A stretch of 64,000 bases of DNA from an uncultured Cryomorphaceae bacterium (GCA_902614915.1 CACMMX010000002.1:34690-98689); one strand, 5' to 3'; shown: positions 8,551 through 17,543, counted from the stretch's first letter. Numbers and translations are program-made. The notes: generated from the letters alone by a model not told the origin.

Positions 8551-8582
8551 AGTGTTAAGTTACACTATTTCAATTAATTAAG

Positions 8583-8590
8583 TAAAGCTA
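8583..8590 (-). promoter_or_regulatory. candidate -7 element of the polyphosphate operon
   Basis: On the minus strand TAGCTTTA lies 33 bases before the sixA ATG and resembles the Bacteroidota -7 consensus TAnnTTTG with a final mismatch. A clear -33 TTTG at the right distance is not obvious. A small inverted repeat AGTGT/ACACT overlaps the start region (about 8552-8567). Confidence 0.25.
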
Positions 8591-8634
8591 TACCCTTACT
8601 TTTTTATTAAAATTTATTATTCAAAGTACCATCC

Positions 8635-9420
8635 TCAGTCTTTAGAAATGGTTTTAGCCTCTACCCATAGCTTTTCCATCGCCTCTAAACTCATACTAGA
8701 CAGACTATTACCGCTCTCTACAGCCCTTTGCTCCATATATGAAAATCTGAAAATAAATTTTTTATTCGTACGCTCTAGTGCTAGTTCTGGATCAATTTCA
8801 CTTAAACGAGCAAAGTTGATTAAAGAAAACAGTAAATCTCCAAACTCTCCTTCTATATCTTTTTGATTTTGAGACAATTGACTTTCTTCAAACTCTGCTA
8901 ATTCTTCTTTTATTTTACTCCAAACGTCCTCTGGTTTGTCCCAATCAAAACCGGCTCCACGAGCTTTATCACCTATGCGAATAGCTTTTACCAATGCTGG
9001 TAATCCCCTTGGTACACCTTGAAGGATACTAGACGTTCCTTTTTCTTTCAACTTAATGGCCTCCCAGTTAGCCTTAACCTCTTCTTCAGTATTGGCCTCA
9101 ACATCACCATAAATATGTGGATGACGGTGGATTAATTTCTCACATACGGTGTTCAACACATCTGCTGCATCAAAAGCGCCTTTTTCACTACCAATCTTTG
9201 AATAAAACACCATGTGCAACATCAAATCCCCCAGTTCCTTTTTAATTTCTTGCAAATCATTTCCTTCAATAGCATCTGCAAGTTCATAAGTTTCCTCAAT
9301 GGTCAGATGTCGCAATGTCTCTAGAGTTTGTTTACGATCCCAAGGACACTTTTCTCTCAAAGTATCCATGATATCTAACAACCTACCGAAGGCCTCTAAT
9401 TTGGCTTCTCTAGAATTCAT
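8635..9420 (-). CDS. mazG: nucleoside triphosphate pyrophosphohydrolase MazG
   Basis: A 261-residue tandem-domain MazG. The N-terminal domain has CPWDRKQT near residue 25, the metal-binding EExxE-type helix (TIEETYELADAI) and ELGDLMLH. The C-terminal domain repeats the pattern with KEELAEFEE and EFGDLLFS. It hydrolyses NTPs/dNTPs to the monophosphate and pyrophosphate, probably for nucleotide-pool sanitation or (p)ppGpp modulation. It is followed at 3-base spacing by the DUF5606 gene but separated from sixA by 84 bases. Confidence 0.93.
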   Translation of the reverse strand: MNSREAKLEAFGRLLDIMDTLREKCPWDRKQTLETLRHLTIEETYELADAIEGNDLQEIKKELGDLMLHMVFYSKIGSEKGAFDAADVLNTVCEKLIHRHPHIYGDVEANTEEEVKANWEAIKLKEKGTSSILQGVPRGLPALVKAIRIGDKARGAGFDWDKPEDVWSKIKEELAEFEESQLSQNQKDIEGEFGDLLFSLINFARLSEIDPELALERTNKKFIFRFSYMEQRAVESGNSLSSMSLEAMEKLWVEAKTISKD

Positions 9421-9423
9421 ATT

Positions 9424-9840
9424 TTAGTCCTCTGAATTTTTATCTTCGTTTTCCTCTAGAACATCCAATAAATCATTTTTCACAAGTATATTATACCATT
9501 GTACGATTTTTTTGATATCTGACGCATATACACGCTCTTGATCAAATTTTGGAAGCACCTCTCCAAAAAAATCTTCCAGTTCATCTTTTGAACTTTTATG
9601 ACTTAGGGCTTCTTTAGAGTTTGTTCTCTCCGCCATTTTGACGAAAACATCTCTTAGCGGAACCTCCTCATCATAAGTGTAAATAGCAATATCACCCAAT
9701 GAACTTACGTTTGCAGATGAAGAAATGGCAGTTCGCTTACCGTCTAACAAGCTCTCTACCACCACACCACTTTTCTGGTGTGATATTAACTTAAAAAGAC
9801 CCGGCTTACCTGAAACCGATAGAACTGTTCTTAAATCCAT
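9424..9840 (-). CDS. DUF5606 family protein
   Basis: A 138-residue soluble protein. The first ~50 residues (MDLRTVLSVSGKPGLF...) match the small Bacteroidota DUF5606 family, with a beta-rich domain followed by a helical acidic tail ending in ENEDKNSED. No catalytic motif is visible and the function is unknown. It is packed between the TPR lipoprotein (stop to start adjacent, no gap) and mazG, an arrangement that suggests co-transcription with def. Confidence 0.75.
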   Translation of the reverse strand: MDLRTVLSVSGKPGLFKLISHQKSGVVVESLLDGKRTAISSSANVSSLGDIAIYTYDEEVPLRDVFVKMAERTNSKEALSHKSSKDELEDFFGEVLPKFDQERVYASDIKKIVQWYNILVKNDLLDVLEENEDKNSED

Positions 9841-10350
9841 TTATTCTTTGTTTAACCAATTTTGTATTGTTTTGTATTGTTCGTCTCCACTCAACTTCAA
9901 AAGCGTTTCGGCTTGCACAGCCAGTTTATGTTCGGGATACCTCTCTATGATTGCACGGAGATATATTTGTGAACGATCCAAGTCGCCAAATCTATTTTCA
10001 AAGAATAATGCTAGTTGCATCAACGCTTCTGGTGCAAAAGGATGACCGGGATACTTTTTTGTTAATTTAATTAAATAATTCACACCATAGAGGTAGTTTT
10101 CACTGCCAGTAATTAATACCAAACCAGCCTGCATTAATCTTTTAGCATCGCTGACCACCAAACTATCTTCCTCAATAAAATATTTCCTTGCCACTTCTAA
10201 CTCATTAAAGGTTGCAATACCAGAATCAATTCTATTAAAAAAATACAAGGCTGAATCCTTACTTTCAGATGCGATTAAATCATCGTTATGCTCGTCAAGC
10301 GGGACAGAGCAGGCATATATGACGAAGAAAATGGCAATGGCAATTCTCAT
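9841..10350 (-). CDS. small TPR-type lipoprotein
   Basis: A 169-residue protein with a short hydrophobic N-terminus and a probable lipobox (VIYAC, Cys14), so likely an outer- or inner-membrane lipoprotein. The mature part is helical with one or two tetratricopeptide-like repeats (for example the HPFAPEALMQLALFFENRF region near 110-130), resembling the C-terminal half of YbgF/CpoB-type proteins. It is probably a protein-interaction scaffold; no enzyme motif. It overlaps def by four bases and abuts the DUF5606 gene. Confidence 0.65.
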   Translation of the reverse strand: MRIAIAIFFVIYACSVPLDEHNDDLIASESKDSALYFFNRIDSGIATFNELEVARKYFIEEDSLVVSDAKRLMQAGLVLITGSENYLYGVNYLIKLTKKYPGHPFAPEALMQLALFFENRFGDLDRSQIYLRAIIERYPEHKLAVQAETLLKLSGDEQYKTIQNWLNKE

Positions 10351-10919
10351 CTCCGTTTTGGGAATTTCATAGGGTAACCCACACTTACATCGCCTCGCTC
10401 AATGGAGCCCAATTTACCCTTGATTAGTCTTTTACGTAACGGCTTTAAATAATCTGTAAACAAGATACCTTCAATATGATCGTATTCATGCTGAATTATC
10501 CGTGCAGCCATACCCGTGTAGGTTTCCTCTACCAATTCCCAATCCTCATTGTAATATTCAATAATTAATTTTTCCTTTCTGCTTACGATTTCTCGAACTT
10601 CTGGAATACTAAGACAGCCCTCTTCCATGCCCCACTGCTCCCCGTCCTCTTCAATAATTATGGGATTTATAAATGTCTTTTTGAACGACTTGAGCATTTG
10701 GTAATCTTCCTGATCCTCCTGAGCAAATGGACTTGCGTCAATTACAAACAATCTAATGCCGCGTCCAACCTGAGGGGCTGCTAAACCAACACCTTGTGCA
10801 TTGTACATGGTTTCGTACATATTGGCAATCAAAGGTTTTAATCCAGGATAATTGTAATCTATTTCCTCAGCCACTTTAGTTAAGACTGGATCGCCGTAGG
10901 CAACTACCGGTAAAATCAT
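10347..10919 (-). CDS. def: peptide deformylase
   Basis: A 190-residue metalloenzyme removing the formyl group from nascent N-terminal Met. All three signature motifs are present: GVGLAAPQVG (43-52), EGCLSIP (100-106, Cys ligand) and HEYDH (144-148, HExxH-type metal ligands and catalytic Glu). The length is typical. It follows ruvX by 29 bases and overlaps the downstream TPR lipoprotein gene by four bases. Confidence 0.97.
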   Translation of the reverse strand: MILPVVAYGDPVLTKVAEEIDYNYPGLKPLIANMYETMYNAQGVGLAAPQVGRGIRLFVIDASPFAQEDQEDYQMLKSFKKTFINPIIIEEDGEQWGMEEGCLSIPEVREIVSRKEKLIIEYYNEDWELVEETYTGMAARIIQHEYDHIEGILFTDYLKPLRKRLIKGKLGSIERGDVSVGYPMKFPKRR

Positions 10920-10948
10920 AATTGAGCTTCTTTCAGTGACAAAGATAG

Positions 10949-11359
10949 TCAGTGCATAGCTAAATAACGTTCTAAAATCAACGAGGCAGCGACTTTATCG
11001 AGAGTGCCCTTTTCTCTGCGCTTAGACTTTCGCACTCCCCCCTTTATTAACAGTTGCGAGGCCTCTGTAGATGTGAAATCTTCATCTACAAAAACAATTT
11101 CCATCAAAGGCCATCTAACATGAATCATTTCTGCCCATAACTCTATGATTTCTGTGCTATTTGTTTGTTCTTTTCTAAGCATCGCTGGCTTTCCAATAAC
11201 TATTGTCTTTGGATGCTCTAAGAGAATATATGCTTCAAGCGCTTCCATCAATTCACCGGTGGGCACAGTTTTGAGAGGAAATGCCATCATTTGAAGTGGA
11301 TCGCTTTCCGCTAATCCCGTTCGCTGACCTCCTATGTCCAATGCTAATACTTTCGCCAT
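10949..11359 (-). CDS. ruvX: putative pre-16S rRNA nuclease / Holliday junction resolvase-like RuvX (YqgF)
   Basis: A 136-residue RNase H-fold protein with the start motif LALDIGGQRTGLAESD (catalytic Asp8) and the later DEDFTS / DKVAASLIL acidic residues typical of YqgF. The family is implicated in 16S rRNA 5'-end maturation and was earlier predicted to be a Holliday junction resolvase. First gene of the ruvX-def-lipoprotein-DUF5606-mazG series, divergent from dapD with 53 bases between the starts. Confidence 0.92.
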   Translation of the reverse strand: MAKVLALDIGGQRTGLAESDPLQMMAFPLKTVPTGELMEALEAYILLEHPKTIVIGKPAMLRKEQTNSTEIIELWAEMIHVRWPLMEIVFVDEDFTSTEASQLLIKGGVRKSKRREKGTLDKVAASLILERYLAMH

Positions 11360-11412
11360 ATATCAAAGGTAGTCTTTCCCAAGGAAGCATTAAATTCGTA
11401 ACTCATTAGAGA

Positions 11413-12237
11413 ATGAAAAGCATGAAAGAATTAAAAGCCGTTGTTGAAAAAGCTTGGGATAATCGGGAATTACTGAAGTTACGAGAAACACAAGATGCAA
11501 TACGGTCCGTTATTGCTGCTTTGGATTTGGGAACCTTGAGGGTGGCGCAACCTTCCGATAGTGGCTGGAAAGTAAACGAATGGGTCAAAAAAGCAGTAGT
11601 TCTTTACTTTCCAATTCAAGAAATGAAAACCATTGAAGTTGGCCCATTTGAGTTTCATGATAAAATTCCCTTGAAAAAAGATTTTGCCGAAAAAGGAATT
11701 CGTGTTGTTCCTCATGCTGTTGCACGGCATGGAGCCTTTATTGAATGCGGTGTTGTAATGATGCCTTCCTATGTAAACATAGGTGCTTATGTAGAACGCG
11801 GAACAATGGTAGATACCTGGGCAACTGTTGGCTCATGCGCTCAGATAGGGAAAAATGTTCATTTAAGCGGTGGTGCAGGAATTGGCGGGGTTCTTGAACC
11901 TTTACAAGCTGCTCCTGTGATCATTGAAGACAACTGTTTTATTGGCTCCAGATGTATAGTTGTAGAAGGTGTTCATATAGAGAAAGAGGCTGTTTTAGGA
12001 GCAAACGTTGTACTAACTGGCTCTACAAAAATTATTGATGTAAGCGGACAAAAGGCCAAAGAATATCGCGGGCGAATACCCGCACGAAGTGTTGTTGTTC
12101 CGGGCACCATACCAAAGACCTTTGCCGCGGGCACTTACAATGTGCCCTGTGCACTAATCATTGGTCAAAGGAAAGAAAGTACTGACAAAAAAACTTCATT
12201 GAATCAGGCCCTGCGCACACACAACGTTGCTGTATAA
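11413..12237 (+). CDS. dapD: 2,3,4,5-tetrahydropyridine-2,6-dicarboxylate N-succinyltransferase
   Basis: A 274-residue left-handed beta-helix acyltransferase of the lysine/diaminopimelate pathway (succinyl-CoA-dependent branch). The hexapeptide-repeat region runs from about residue 110 to 220 and includes ERGTMVDTWATVGSCAQIG and the GGAGIGGVLEP loop characteristic of DapD. The ATG at 11413 is chosen because the family N-terminus (MKELKAVVEKAW) starts within three residues; a second ATG at 11422 is equally possible. The next gene starts on the last base of its stop codon. Confidence 0.95.
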   Translation: MKSMKELKAVVEKAWDNRELLKLRETQDAIRSVIAALDLGTLRVAQPSDSGWKVNEWVKKAVVLYFPIQEMKTIEVGPFEFHDKIPLKKDFAEKGIRVVPHAVARHGAFIECGVVMMPSYVNIGAYVERGTMVDTWATVGSCAQIGKNVHLSGGAGIGGVLEPLQAAPVIIEDNCFIGSRCIVVEGVHIEKEAVLGANVVLTGSTKIIDVSGQKAKEYRGRIPARSVVVPGTIPKTFAAGTYNVPCALIIGQRKESTDKKTSLNQALRTHNVAV

Positions 12238-12983
12238 TGAGTACTTCTCTTAGCGTATTATACCTCAGTTTTAATGAGCAAGATGTCATTGAGAAATCGC
12301 TAGAGAGCGTTCGTTCAATTGCAGATGAAATTGTAGTAATTGACTCCGGCTCCACCGATTCAACGTTGGAGATTGCTAAGGATACAGGAGCAAAAGTGTT
12401 TCATCGTAAATTAAATAATTGGGGAGCTCAGCGAAACTGGGGTATGAATCAATGCCAGCATCCGTGGGTATTGGTTGTAGACTGTGATGAAATCTTAAGT
12501 GCTGGATTATTGGAATCTTTGGCGGAATGGAAAAAATCAAAATTCAAAGGAAACGTACCCTATTCCTTTAGGAGAGTTCATTTTTTTCTAGGAAGAAAAA
12601 TGAGATTTAGCGGTTTGCAGAACGATTTCGTGGTTCGGCTTTTACCTAAGGAAACGCGTTTTGAAGAGCTCTATGTGCATGAAAAAGTAAAGGCTAAATC
12701 CAAACGTTTAAAAGGGAATTTGTATCATCACACCTACAAAGGCAAGGAACATTGGGAGCAAAAAATGAGGGATTATGCCGTAAGACAGGCTAAAGATTAT
12801 GAAAGTCAAGTGGACAAAATCGGGAGGTTCCATTTAATAGTGAAACCTTCATGGAGATTTTTTAAGCACTACATTATAAAAGGAGGTATTTTTGACGGCA
12901 AACAAGGTTTGTTCTATAGCTTGTGGATGTTTCGTGCTGTAAAGTGGCGGTACATTGAAGTCAAAAAATTGCGTTTAAAATGA
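12237..12983 (+). CDS. family 2 glycosyltransferase (WaaE/KdtX-like)
   Basis: A 248-residue GT-A fold enzyme with N-terminal LSVLYLSFNEQDVIEKSLESV, IDSGSTDSTLEI (nucleotide binding) and VVDCDEILS (DxD-like metal site, near 82). The region after it (RRVHFFLGRKMRFSG) and the absence of membrane helices match the LPS core glycosyltransferases of the WaaE/KdtX group. Likely role: adding a sugar to LPS core or another surface glycan from the cytoplasmic face. It overlaps dapD by one base and the next small membrane-protein gene by four bases. Confidence 0.82.
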   Translation: MSTSLSVLYLSFNEQDVIEKSLESVRSIADEIVVIDSGSTDSTLEIAKDTGAKVFHRKLNNWGAQRNWGMNQCQHPWVLVVDCDEILSAGLLESLAEWKKSKFKGNVPYSFRRVHFFLGRKMRFSGLQNDFVVRLLPKETRFEELYVHEKVKAKSKRLKGNLYHHTYKGKEHWEQKMRDYAVRQAKDYESQVDKIGRFHLIVKPSWRFFKHYIIKGGIFDGKQGLFYSLWMFRAVKWRYIEVKKLRLK

Positions 12984-13330
12984 CCTATAGTCAAAGCATA
13001 CAATTCATCTTGACAGCACTATTTCTTTTAGCTGTGTATAGTTTTAAGTGGTCTCTTCATTTTCAATACTTAAGGGTAAAAAATAATAAGAAAGCCGGGA
13101 GTTGGATTGATTTTTATAAAAGGAATTTTAACCATAAGAATGACCAGAATTGGTGGAAAGAAAGCTTTATGATTTTTCCATTGCTCTATCCAATTGTGAT
13201 GACTGGCAAGGATAAAGAAGACCTTTGGTTAACGAAGATAAAAAAGACGAATCTTTTGATGTATTTCTTATTAATCGTTTTACTTCTTTCAGGTATCTAT
13301 TTTTCGAAACTTTCTGAGCGACCTTTCTAA
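12980..13330 (+). CDS. small membrane protein of unknown function
   Basis: A 116-residue protein with predicted membrane helices near residues 8-25 and 92-109 and a basic, aromatic central region (FYKRNFNHKNDQNWW). No family recognised. It overlaps the upstream glycosyltransferase by four bases (ATGA) and the downstream cca by one base, so it is clearly translated within this operon. It may support the glycosyltransferase at the membrane, but that is only context inference. Confidence 0.6.
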   Translation: MTYSQSIQFILTALFLLAVYSFKWSLHFQYLRVKNNKKAGSWIDFYKRNFNHKNDQNWWKESFMIFPLLYPIVMTGKDKEDLWLTKIKKTNLLMYFLLIVLLLSGIYFSKLSERPF

Positions 13331-14745
13331 TGGGCAGTTATGTTGACTTTTTAGACAAACCGATATTTAAAATAGTCGGAGAATCTGCAGACCGACTCGG
13401 AATGGAGTGCTATGTTGTAGGGGGATATGTACGCGATAGGTTGATGAATCGACCCGTTAAAATGGATCTTGATTTTATCACCATCGGTAGTGGAATCGCC
13501 TTAGCGAAAGAGGTTCGGAAAAACTTCAAAAATAAACCTAAGCTCAATGTATTTAAAAGCTTTGGAACAGCACATATGAATGTGCTAGGTGTTGACTTAG
13601 AATTTGTTGGGGCTCGTAAAGAGAGTTACAACAGGAGCAGCCGGAATCCTACAGTAGAAAACGGTACTTTGGAAGACGATCAAAACCGTAGAGATTTTAC
13701 CATAAATGCAATGGCTATTTGCTTGAATAAAACTAGATGGGGTGAGTTAATTGACCCGTTTAATGGCAAGAAAGATTTAGAGAATAAAAACATTCAAACC
13801 CCATTAAATCCAAATCAAACGTTTGACGACGATCCATTACGAATGATGAGAGGAATACGTTTTGCAGCCGAACTTGACTTTAGAATTGAAGCTGGTACTT
13901 TAAAAAGCATCCGAGATTACTCCACGAGAATAGATATTGTAGCTCCTGAAAGAATTGTACAAGAATTAAATAAATTAATGAGCGTAGAGAAACCCTCCTA
14001 TGGACTAGGATTATTATTCACCAGTGGATTAATGAATGAAATTCTCCCTGAAATCTGCGCACTACGGGGTGTAGAAGAGATTGAAGGACACCTGCATAAA
14101 GATAACTTTTACCATACTTTAGAAGTAGTAGATAATGTATCCATGACTTCAGAAAATCTATGGCTGAGATGGGCTGCTCTCTTACATGACATTGGAAAAC
14201 CAAAAACAAAGAAATTCATTAAACCTCAAGGTTGGACTTTCCGAGGTCATGAATTTGTCGGCAGTAAGATGATTCCTAAATTATTTAAGCGGCTTCATTT
14301 ACCAAGAGATGGAAGAATGAAATATGTACAAAAGATGGTCATGATGAGTTCGCGTCCAGCTTCACTCGTAGATGATTCTGTTACAGACTCGGCAGTTCGA
14401 AGATTGTTATTTGATGCAGGAGATGATGTAGAAGACTTAATGTTACTTTGTGAAGCGGACTTAACCACAAAAAACGAAAAGAAAAAAAGACGGTATTTGA
14501 ATAATTTTAAGGAGGTGCGCCTGAAGTTTAAAGAGGTTGAAGAACGTGACCAAATTAGAAACTTTCAACCGCCTGTGAGTGGAGAAGAAATTATGGAACA
14601 ATTTGGAATTGGCCCTTCGCCTGTAATTGGAGAGATTAAAGAGGCTATAAAAGAAGCAATACTCGAAGGACAAATTCCCAATGAAAAAGAGGCAGCCAAA
14701 ATAAAAATGGAAGAGGTTGCAAAACAATTAGGATTGATACAATAA
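13330..14745 (+). CDS. cca: CCA tRNA nucleotidyltransferase with HD domain
   Basis: A 471-residue class II tRNA nucleotidyltransferase/poly(A) polymerase-family protein. The head domain has YVVGGYVRDRLMNR (28-40), the catalytic DLD pair near 45-47 (MDLDFIT) and RRDFTINAMAI. The neck region has DDPLRMMRGIRFA. A C-terminal HD phosphohydrolase domain begins at RWAALLHDIGKP (~280). It adds or repairs the tRNA 3' CCA end; the HD part probably removes 2',3'-cyclic phosphates. One-base overlap with the small membrane-protein gene. Confidence 0.93.
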   Translation: MGSYVDFLDKPIFKIVGESADRLGMECYVVGGYVRDRLMNRPVKMDLDFITIGSGIALAKEVRKNFKNKPKLNVFKSFGTAHMNVLGVDLEFVGARKESYNRSSRNPTVENGTLEDDQNRRDFTINAMAICLNKTRWGELIDPFNGKKDLENKNIQTPLNPNQTFDDDPLRMMRGIRFAAELDFRIEAGTLKSIRDYSTRIDIVAPERIVQELNKLMSVEKPSYGLGLLFTSGLMNEILPEICALRGVEEIEGHLHKDNFYHTLEVVDNVSMTSENLWLRWAALLHDIGKPKTKKFIKPQGWTFRGHEFVGSKMIPKLFKRLHLPRDGRMKYVQKMVMMSSRPASLVDDSVTDSAVRRLLFDAGDDVEDLMLLCEADLTTKNEKKKRRYLNNFKEVRLKFKEVEERDQIRNFQPPVSGEEIMEQFGIGPSPVIGEIKEAIKEAILEGQIPNEKEAAKIKMEEVAKQLGLIQ

Positions 14746-14747
14746 CT

Positions 14748-15275
14748 ATGGAATTTTTCTTGCGCGTAATTGCTGATACGGAAAATACGGTCATAAAAGA
14801 GGTGCGCATCAAAGGAGGTGCGACAATGATGACATTGCACGAACACATTTATACCCACTTTGGATTACAACCCGGAGAAATGGCAAGCTTTTATTACAGC
14901 AATGCGAATTGGGATCAAGGAAATGAATTACCCATGTTTGCAATGAATGACAATATGCCAACCATGGAGGCTCAGACGGTCAAGCAGTTTTTTGAAGCTA
15001 GCACAAATGGGTTGTATGTTTACAACTTCCTAGATATGAACATCTTTTACCTAGAAGTGGTAAAAACAGAGGAGGAAGAGGGCTTTGAGGATTTCGTAGT
15101 ACTCTCGAGTGTAGGAGAATTACCCAAAAAGAAAGACTCCGAATTTACTTCAAAAGACTCTGGTGAATTATCTGAGGACGAACTCAATAATTTATACAGT
15201 TTAGACGATTTAAATAGCGGTACTCTTCCAAAAGAAAAAGACCAAGAAGAAGATACTCTAGGTTACGATTACTAA
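14748..15275 (+). CDS. pRiA4b ORF-3-like protein (IS1096 passenger TnpR family name) with acidic tail
   Basis: A 175-residue protein. Residues ~1-110 look like the pRiA4b ORF-3 domain (FFLRVIADTENTVIKEVRI, TLHEHIYTHFGL, FYYSNANWDQGNE). The last ~60 residues are low complexity and strongly acidic (DSGELSEDELNN, EKDQEEDTL). The family name refers to a plasmid/IS passenger, but the protein here sits 2 bases after cca in a housekeeping operon with no transposon ends, so it is not evidence of a mobile element. Function unknown. Confidence 0.7.
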   Translation: MEFFLRVIADTENTVIKEVRIKGGATMMTLHEHIYTHFGLQPGEMASFYYSNANWDQGNELPMFAMNDNMPTMEAQTVKQFFEASTNGLYVYNFLDMNIFYLEVVKTEEEEGFEDFVVLSSVGELPKKKDSEFTSKDSGELSEDELNNLYSLDDLNSGTLPKEKDQEEDTLGYDY

Positions 15276-15590
15276 AATTCCACAACCAGTATTCGCTCAA
15301 CAGGTAGACGAACATCATTCTTTAGAAAAATGTAATTTCCATAGGTCGACCAAATAATGGAATACACCTAATAAATATTTGATCCTATATCAAATGAAAT
15401 AACAACTTTTTGATGCTTAAGATTGTCTAAAGAGACAGCCTTATGTATGGCTTCAAAACGCCTGCAAACTGCAGCTTGATGTATAAAATCTCCCAGATGT
15501 CAATATGTAACTGAGCAGTTTCTTTACGTAATATTTTAAATGATTTTCCATGGATGGCAGAATTAAGCGGTTTAATCAAATTACGTATTT
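15272..15590 (-). pseudogene. possible decayed ORF (C-terminal remnant), family unknown
   Basis: The 340-base gap between the pRiA4b-like gene and miaA holds coding-like minus-strand sequence broken by an in-frame TAG and at least one frameshift. The last frame (from about 15480 down) reads ...VVISFDIGSNIY, stop, then VYSIIWSTYGNYIFLKND and RLPVERILVVEF before a TAG at 15272-15274. That stop sits just past the convergent neighbour's stop, as a real gene end would. Upstream of 15480 a different frame is open. I cannot name the family; the strand-like end resembles a beta-rich secreted or enzyme domain. Confidence 0.35.
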
Positions 15591-15615
15591 TCAACTTAAA
15601 TTCTACGACTGTTAA

Positions 15616-16521
15616 ATGTCTAAAAAGTTTCTCCTAAATATTTGCGGACCTACATCAGTAGGAAAAACTGAAGTTGCTTTGTATTGGGCAGATAGGTTGG
15701 ACTGTCCCATCTTATCTACAGATAGCCGCCAGTGCTATAAGGAATTGGCCATTGGAAGCGCACCTCCTTCAAGCGAGGAACTTCATCGGGTACAACATTA
15801 CTTTATAGCCGACCGAAGCATTCAACATCCAGTCACTGCAGGCGAATTTGAAAAGTTTGCACTACAAACCCTTGATAAATTATTCAAAAGACAAGATATC
15901 GTAATCGCTGTGGGAGGCTCTGGTATGTACATTCACGCCCTTCTTCATGGCCTAGATGCCTTACCCTCTAATGCAAGAATTAAGGTAGATTTAGAGAATC
16001 AATTAAAAAGGGATGGCTTAGCGCTATTGGTTTCAAAACTTGAGGAATTAGATCCGGAATACACGAAAATAGTGGACCTAAATAACCCTAGAAGGGTAAT
16101 CAGAGCATTAGAGGTTATTATGGCTACGGGTAAAAAGTATTCTGAACAACTGAACAATAGTCCCAAAGAAAGGCCATTTGAAATAGTGAATTGGGTATTG
16201 AATATGGATAGAAATCAGTTGTATGACCGCATTAATTTACGTGTACATCTAATGATTGAAGAAGGTCTAGAAGCTGAAGCGCGGTCGCTTAAGTTCCACG
16301 CTAACCTTCCCAGCCTTCAAACCGTAGGTTATCGAGAATGGTGGCCTTTTTTTAATGGAGAATATGATCGCGAACGCACAATAGAACTAATCAAGCAATG
16401 CAGCCGCCGCTATGCCAAAAGACAATTGACTTATTTCAAGCGCTTTGAAAGCGCCTTATGGCTCGACCCAAACGATATTAACAGCCAAGAAGAATCTTTG
16501 CGTAAAGCGGGAGTGTTGTGA
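15616..16521 (+). CDS. miaA: tRNA dimethylallyltransferase
   Basis: A 301-residue P-loop enzyme that transfers a dimethylallyl group to N6 of A37 in tRNAs reading UNN codons. The P-loop GPTSVGKT (10-17), the substrate motif STDSRQCYKEL (33-43) and GGSGMYIHALL are all present, as is the C-terminal RRYAKRQLTYFKR tRNA-binding stretch. It is the first intact gene after the decayed stretch; the ORF's TGA stop overlaps the GTG start of lpxK by three bases. mtaB, another position-37 enzyme, lies elsewhere in the window. Confidence 0.95.
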   Translation: MSKKFLLNICGPTSVGKTEVALYWADRLDCPILSTDSRQCYKELAIGSAPPSSEELHRVQHYFIADRSIQHPVTAGEFEKFALQTLDKLFKRQDIVIAVGGSGMYIHALLHGLDALPSNARIKVDLENQLKRDGLALLVSKLEELDPEYTKIVDLNNPRRVIRALEVIMATGKKYSEQLNNSPKERPFEIVNWVLNMDRNQLYDRINLRVHLMIEEGLEAEARSLKFHANLPSLQTVGYREWWPFFNGEYDRERTIELIKQCSRRYAKRQLTYFKRFESALWLDPNDINSQEESLRKAGVL

Positions 16522-17510
16522 AAAAGCGCTTTTATTCAAGTTTTTATGGAGGTCGACAGCTCCAAAATACATACCGATTAATTCAAGAACTAGACGAACT
16601 CTTAAGGTCTAGAAAAGCAAAATATGTAGCGCATCCAACCATTTGCGTGGGTAATTTTCAAGCAGGTGGCACAGGGAAAACACCAGCCACGTTGTGGCTA
16701 GCACAGGAGTTAAAAAAACGTGGTTACGCCCCCAGTATTATACTCCGCGGTCACAAAGGACGGAGGAAAAAAGCCCATTATGTGAAGAGAACTGACCATC
16801 CTAACTTGGTTGGTGATGAGGCTCTTATCCACACTTTACATTTCCCTACCTATATCGGAAGAAATCGAACAGCTGTATGCGAGCTTGCTATTGACATGAA
16901 TGAACAGCTCAATCATATTTTAATTCTTGACGATGGCCTTCAACATTACCCACTTCGAACAGACATTAAGCTTGTCTGTACAAAGGGTCGTGGTTTTTGG
17001 AATGATCAATTCCTTCCTTTCGGAAGATTACGTCAATTGCCTCACAACCATATAGATGCCATTCTACTGGTCGGTGGAGACGAAAACTACAGAAATTGGG
17101 AAGGAGTACCTATATACCACTTTAAGCACTTCCCCACTCTAGTTTCTGGCAAAAAAGAACCAGGATTGATGGTCAGCGGTATTGCTGACCCACAAAAGTT
17201 TTACAATGACATTTTCCCTCTTATCGGGAATAATACTTTTGATAGTTGGCCCTTTCCTGATCATCACAAATTTAATGCTGCAAATCTGAGAAGGATAGAG
17301 TCAAAGTCCACCATCTACAATTACCGTGTGCACTGCACCGCTAAAGATGCTGTAAAGTTAATACCTCTTATTGAAGCTGAAATCAGCCCTATTAAACTCA
17401 GTGTTTGGGATCTTGAAATTCAGCCTGTTGGTGATGTTCAGCCGCTCCTTGATGTTATAGTAGCGAAGATGGAAGAAGTGTTTGATAATCGGACAAGTAA
17501 ACAGGTCTAA
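16518..17510 (+). CDS. lpxK: tetraacyldisaccharide 4'-kinase
   Basis: A 330-residue inner-membrane-associated lipid A kinase. The P-loop CVGNFQAGGTGKTP (about 43-56) and the downstream ILDDGLQHYPLRTD motif are diagnostic for LpxK, which phosphorylates the 4' position of the tetraacyldisaccharide precursor. The start is GTG at 16518, in the junction GTGA with the miaA stop; no ATG is available before the conserved region. The N-terminal segment is short compared with proteobacterial LpxK, as usual in Bacteroidota. Confidence 0.92.
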   Translation: MKKRFYSSFYGGRQLQNTYRLIQELDELLRSRKAKYVAHPTICVGNFQAGGTGKTPATLWLAQELKKRGYAPSIILRGHKGRRKKAHYVKRTDHPNLVGDEALIHTLHFPTYIGRNRTAVCELAIDMNEQLNHILILDDGLQHYPLRTDIKLVCTKGRGFWNDQFLPFGRLRQLPHNHIDAILLVGGDENYRNWEGVPIYHFKHFPTLVSGKKEPGLMVSGIADPQKFYNDIFPLIGNNTFDSWPFPDHHKFNAANLRRIESKSTIYNYRVHCTAKDAVKLIPLIEAEISPIKLSVWDLEIQPVGDVQPLLDVIVAKMEEVFDNRTSKQV

Positions 17511-17543
17511 AAAGTGTAAATTAGCGCTCTAATTCCTCCTTGG

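Noticed and set aside
14748..15275. Possible mobile element, because the protein family name refers to an IS passenger/TnpR
   Set aside because: No terminal inverted repeats, target duplications or transposase nearby; the gene sits two bases after cca in a housekeeping operon.
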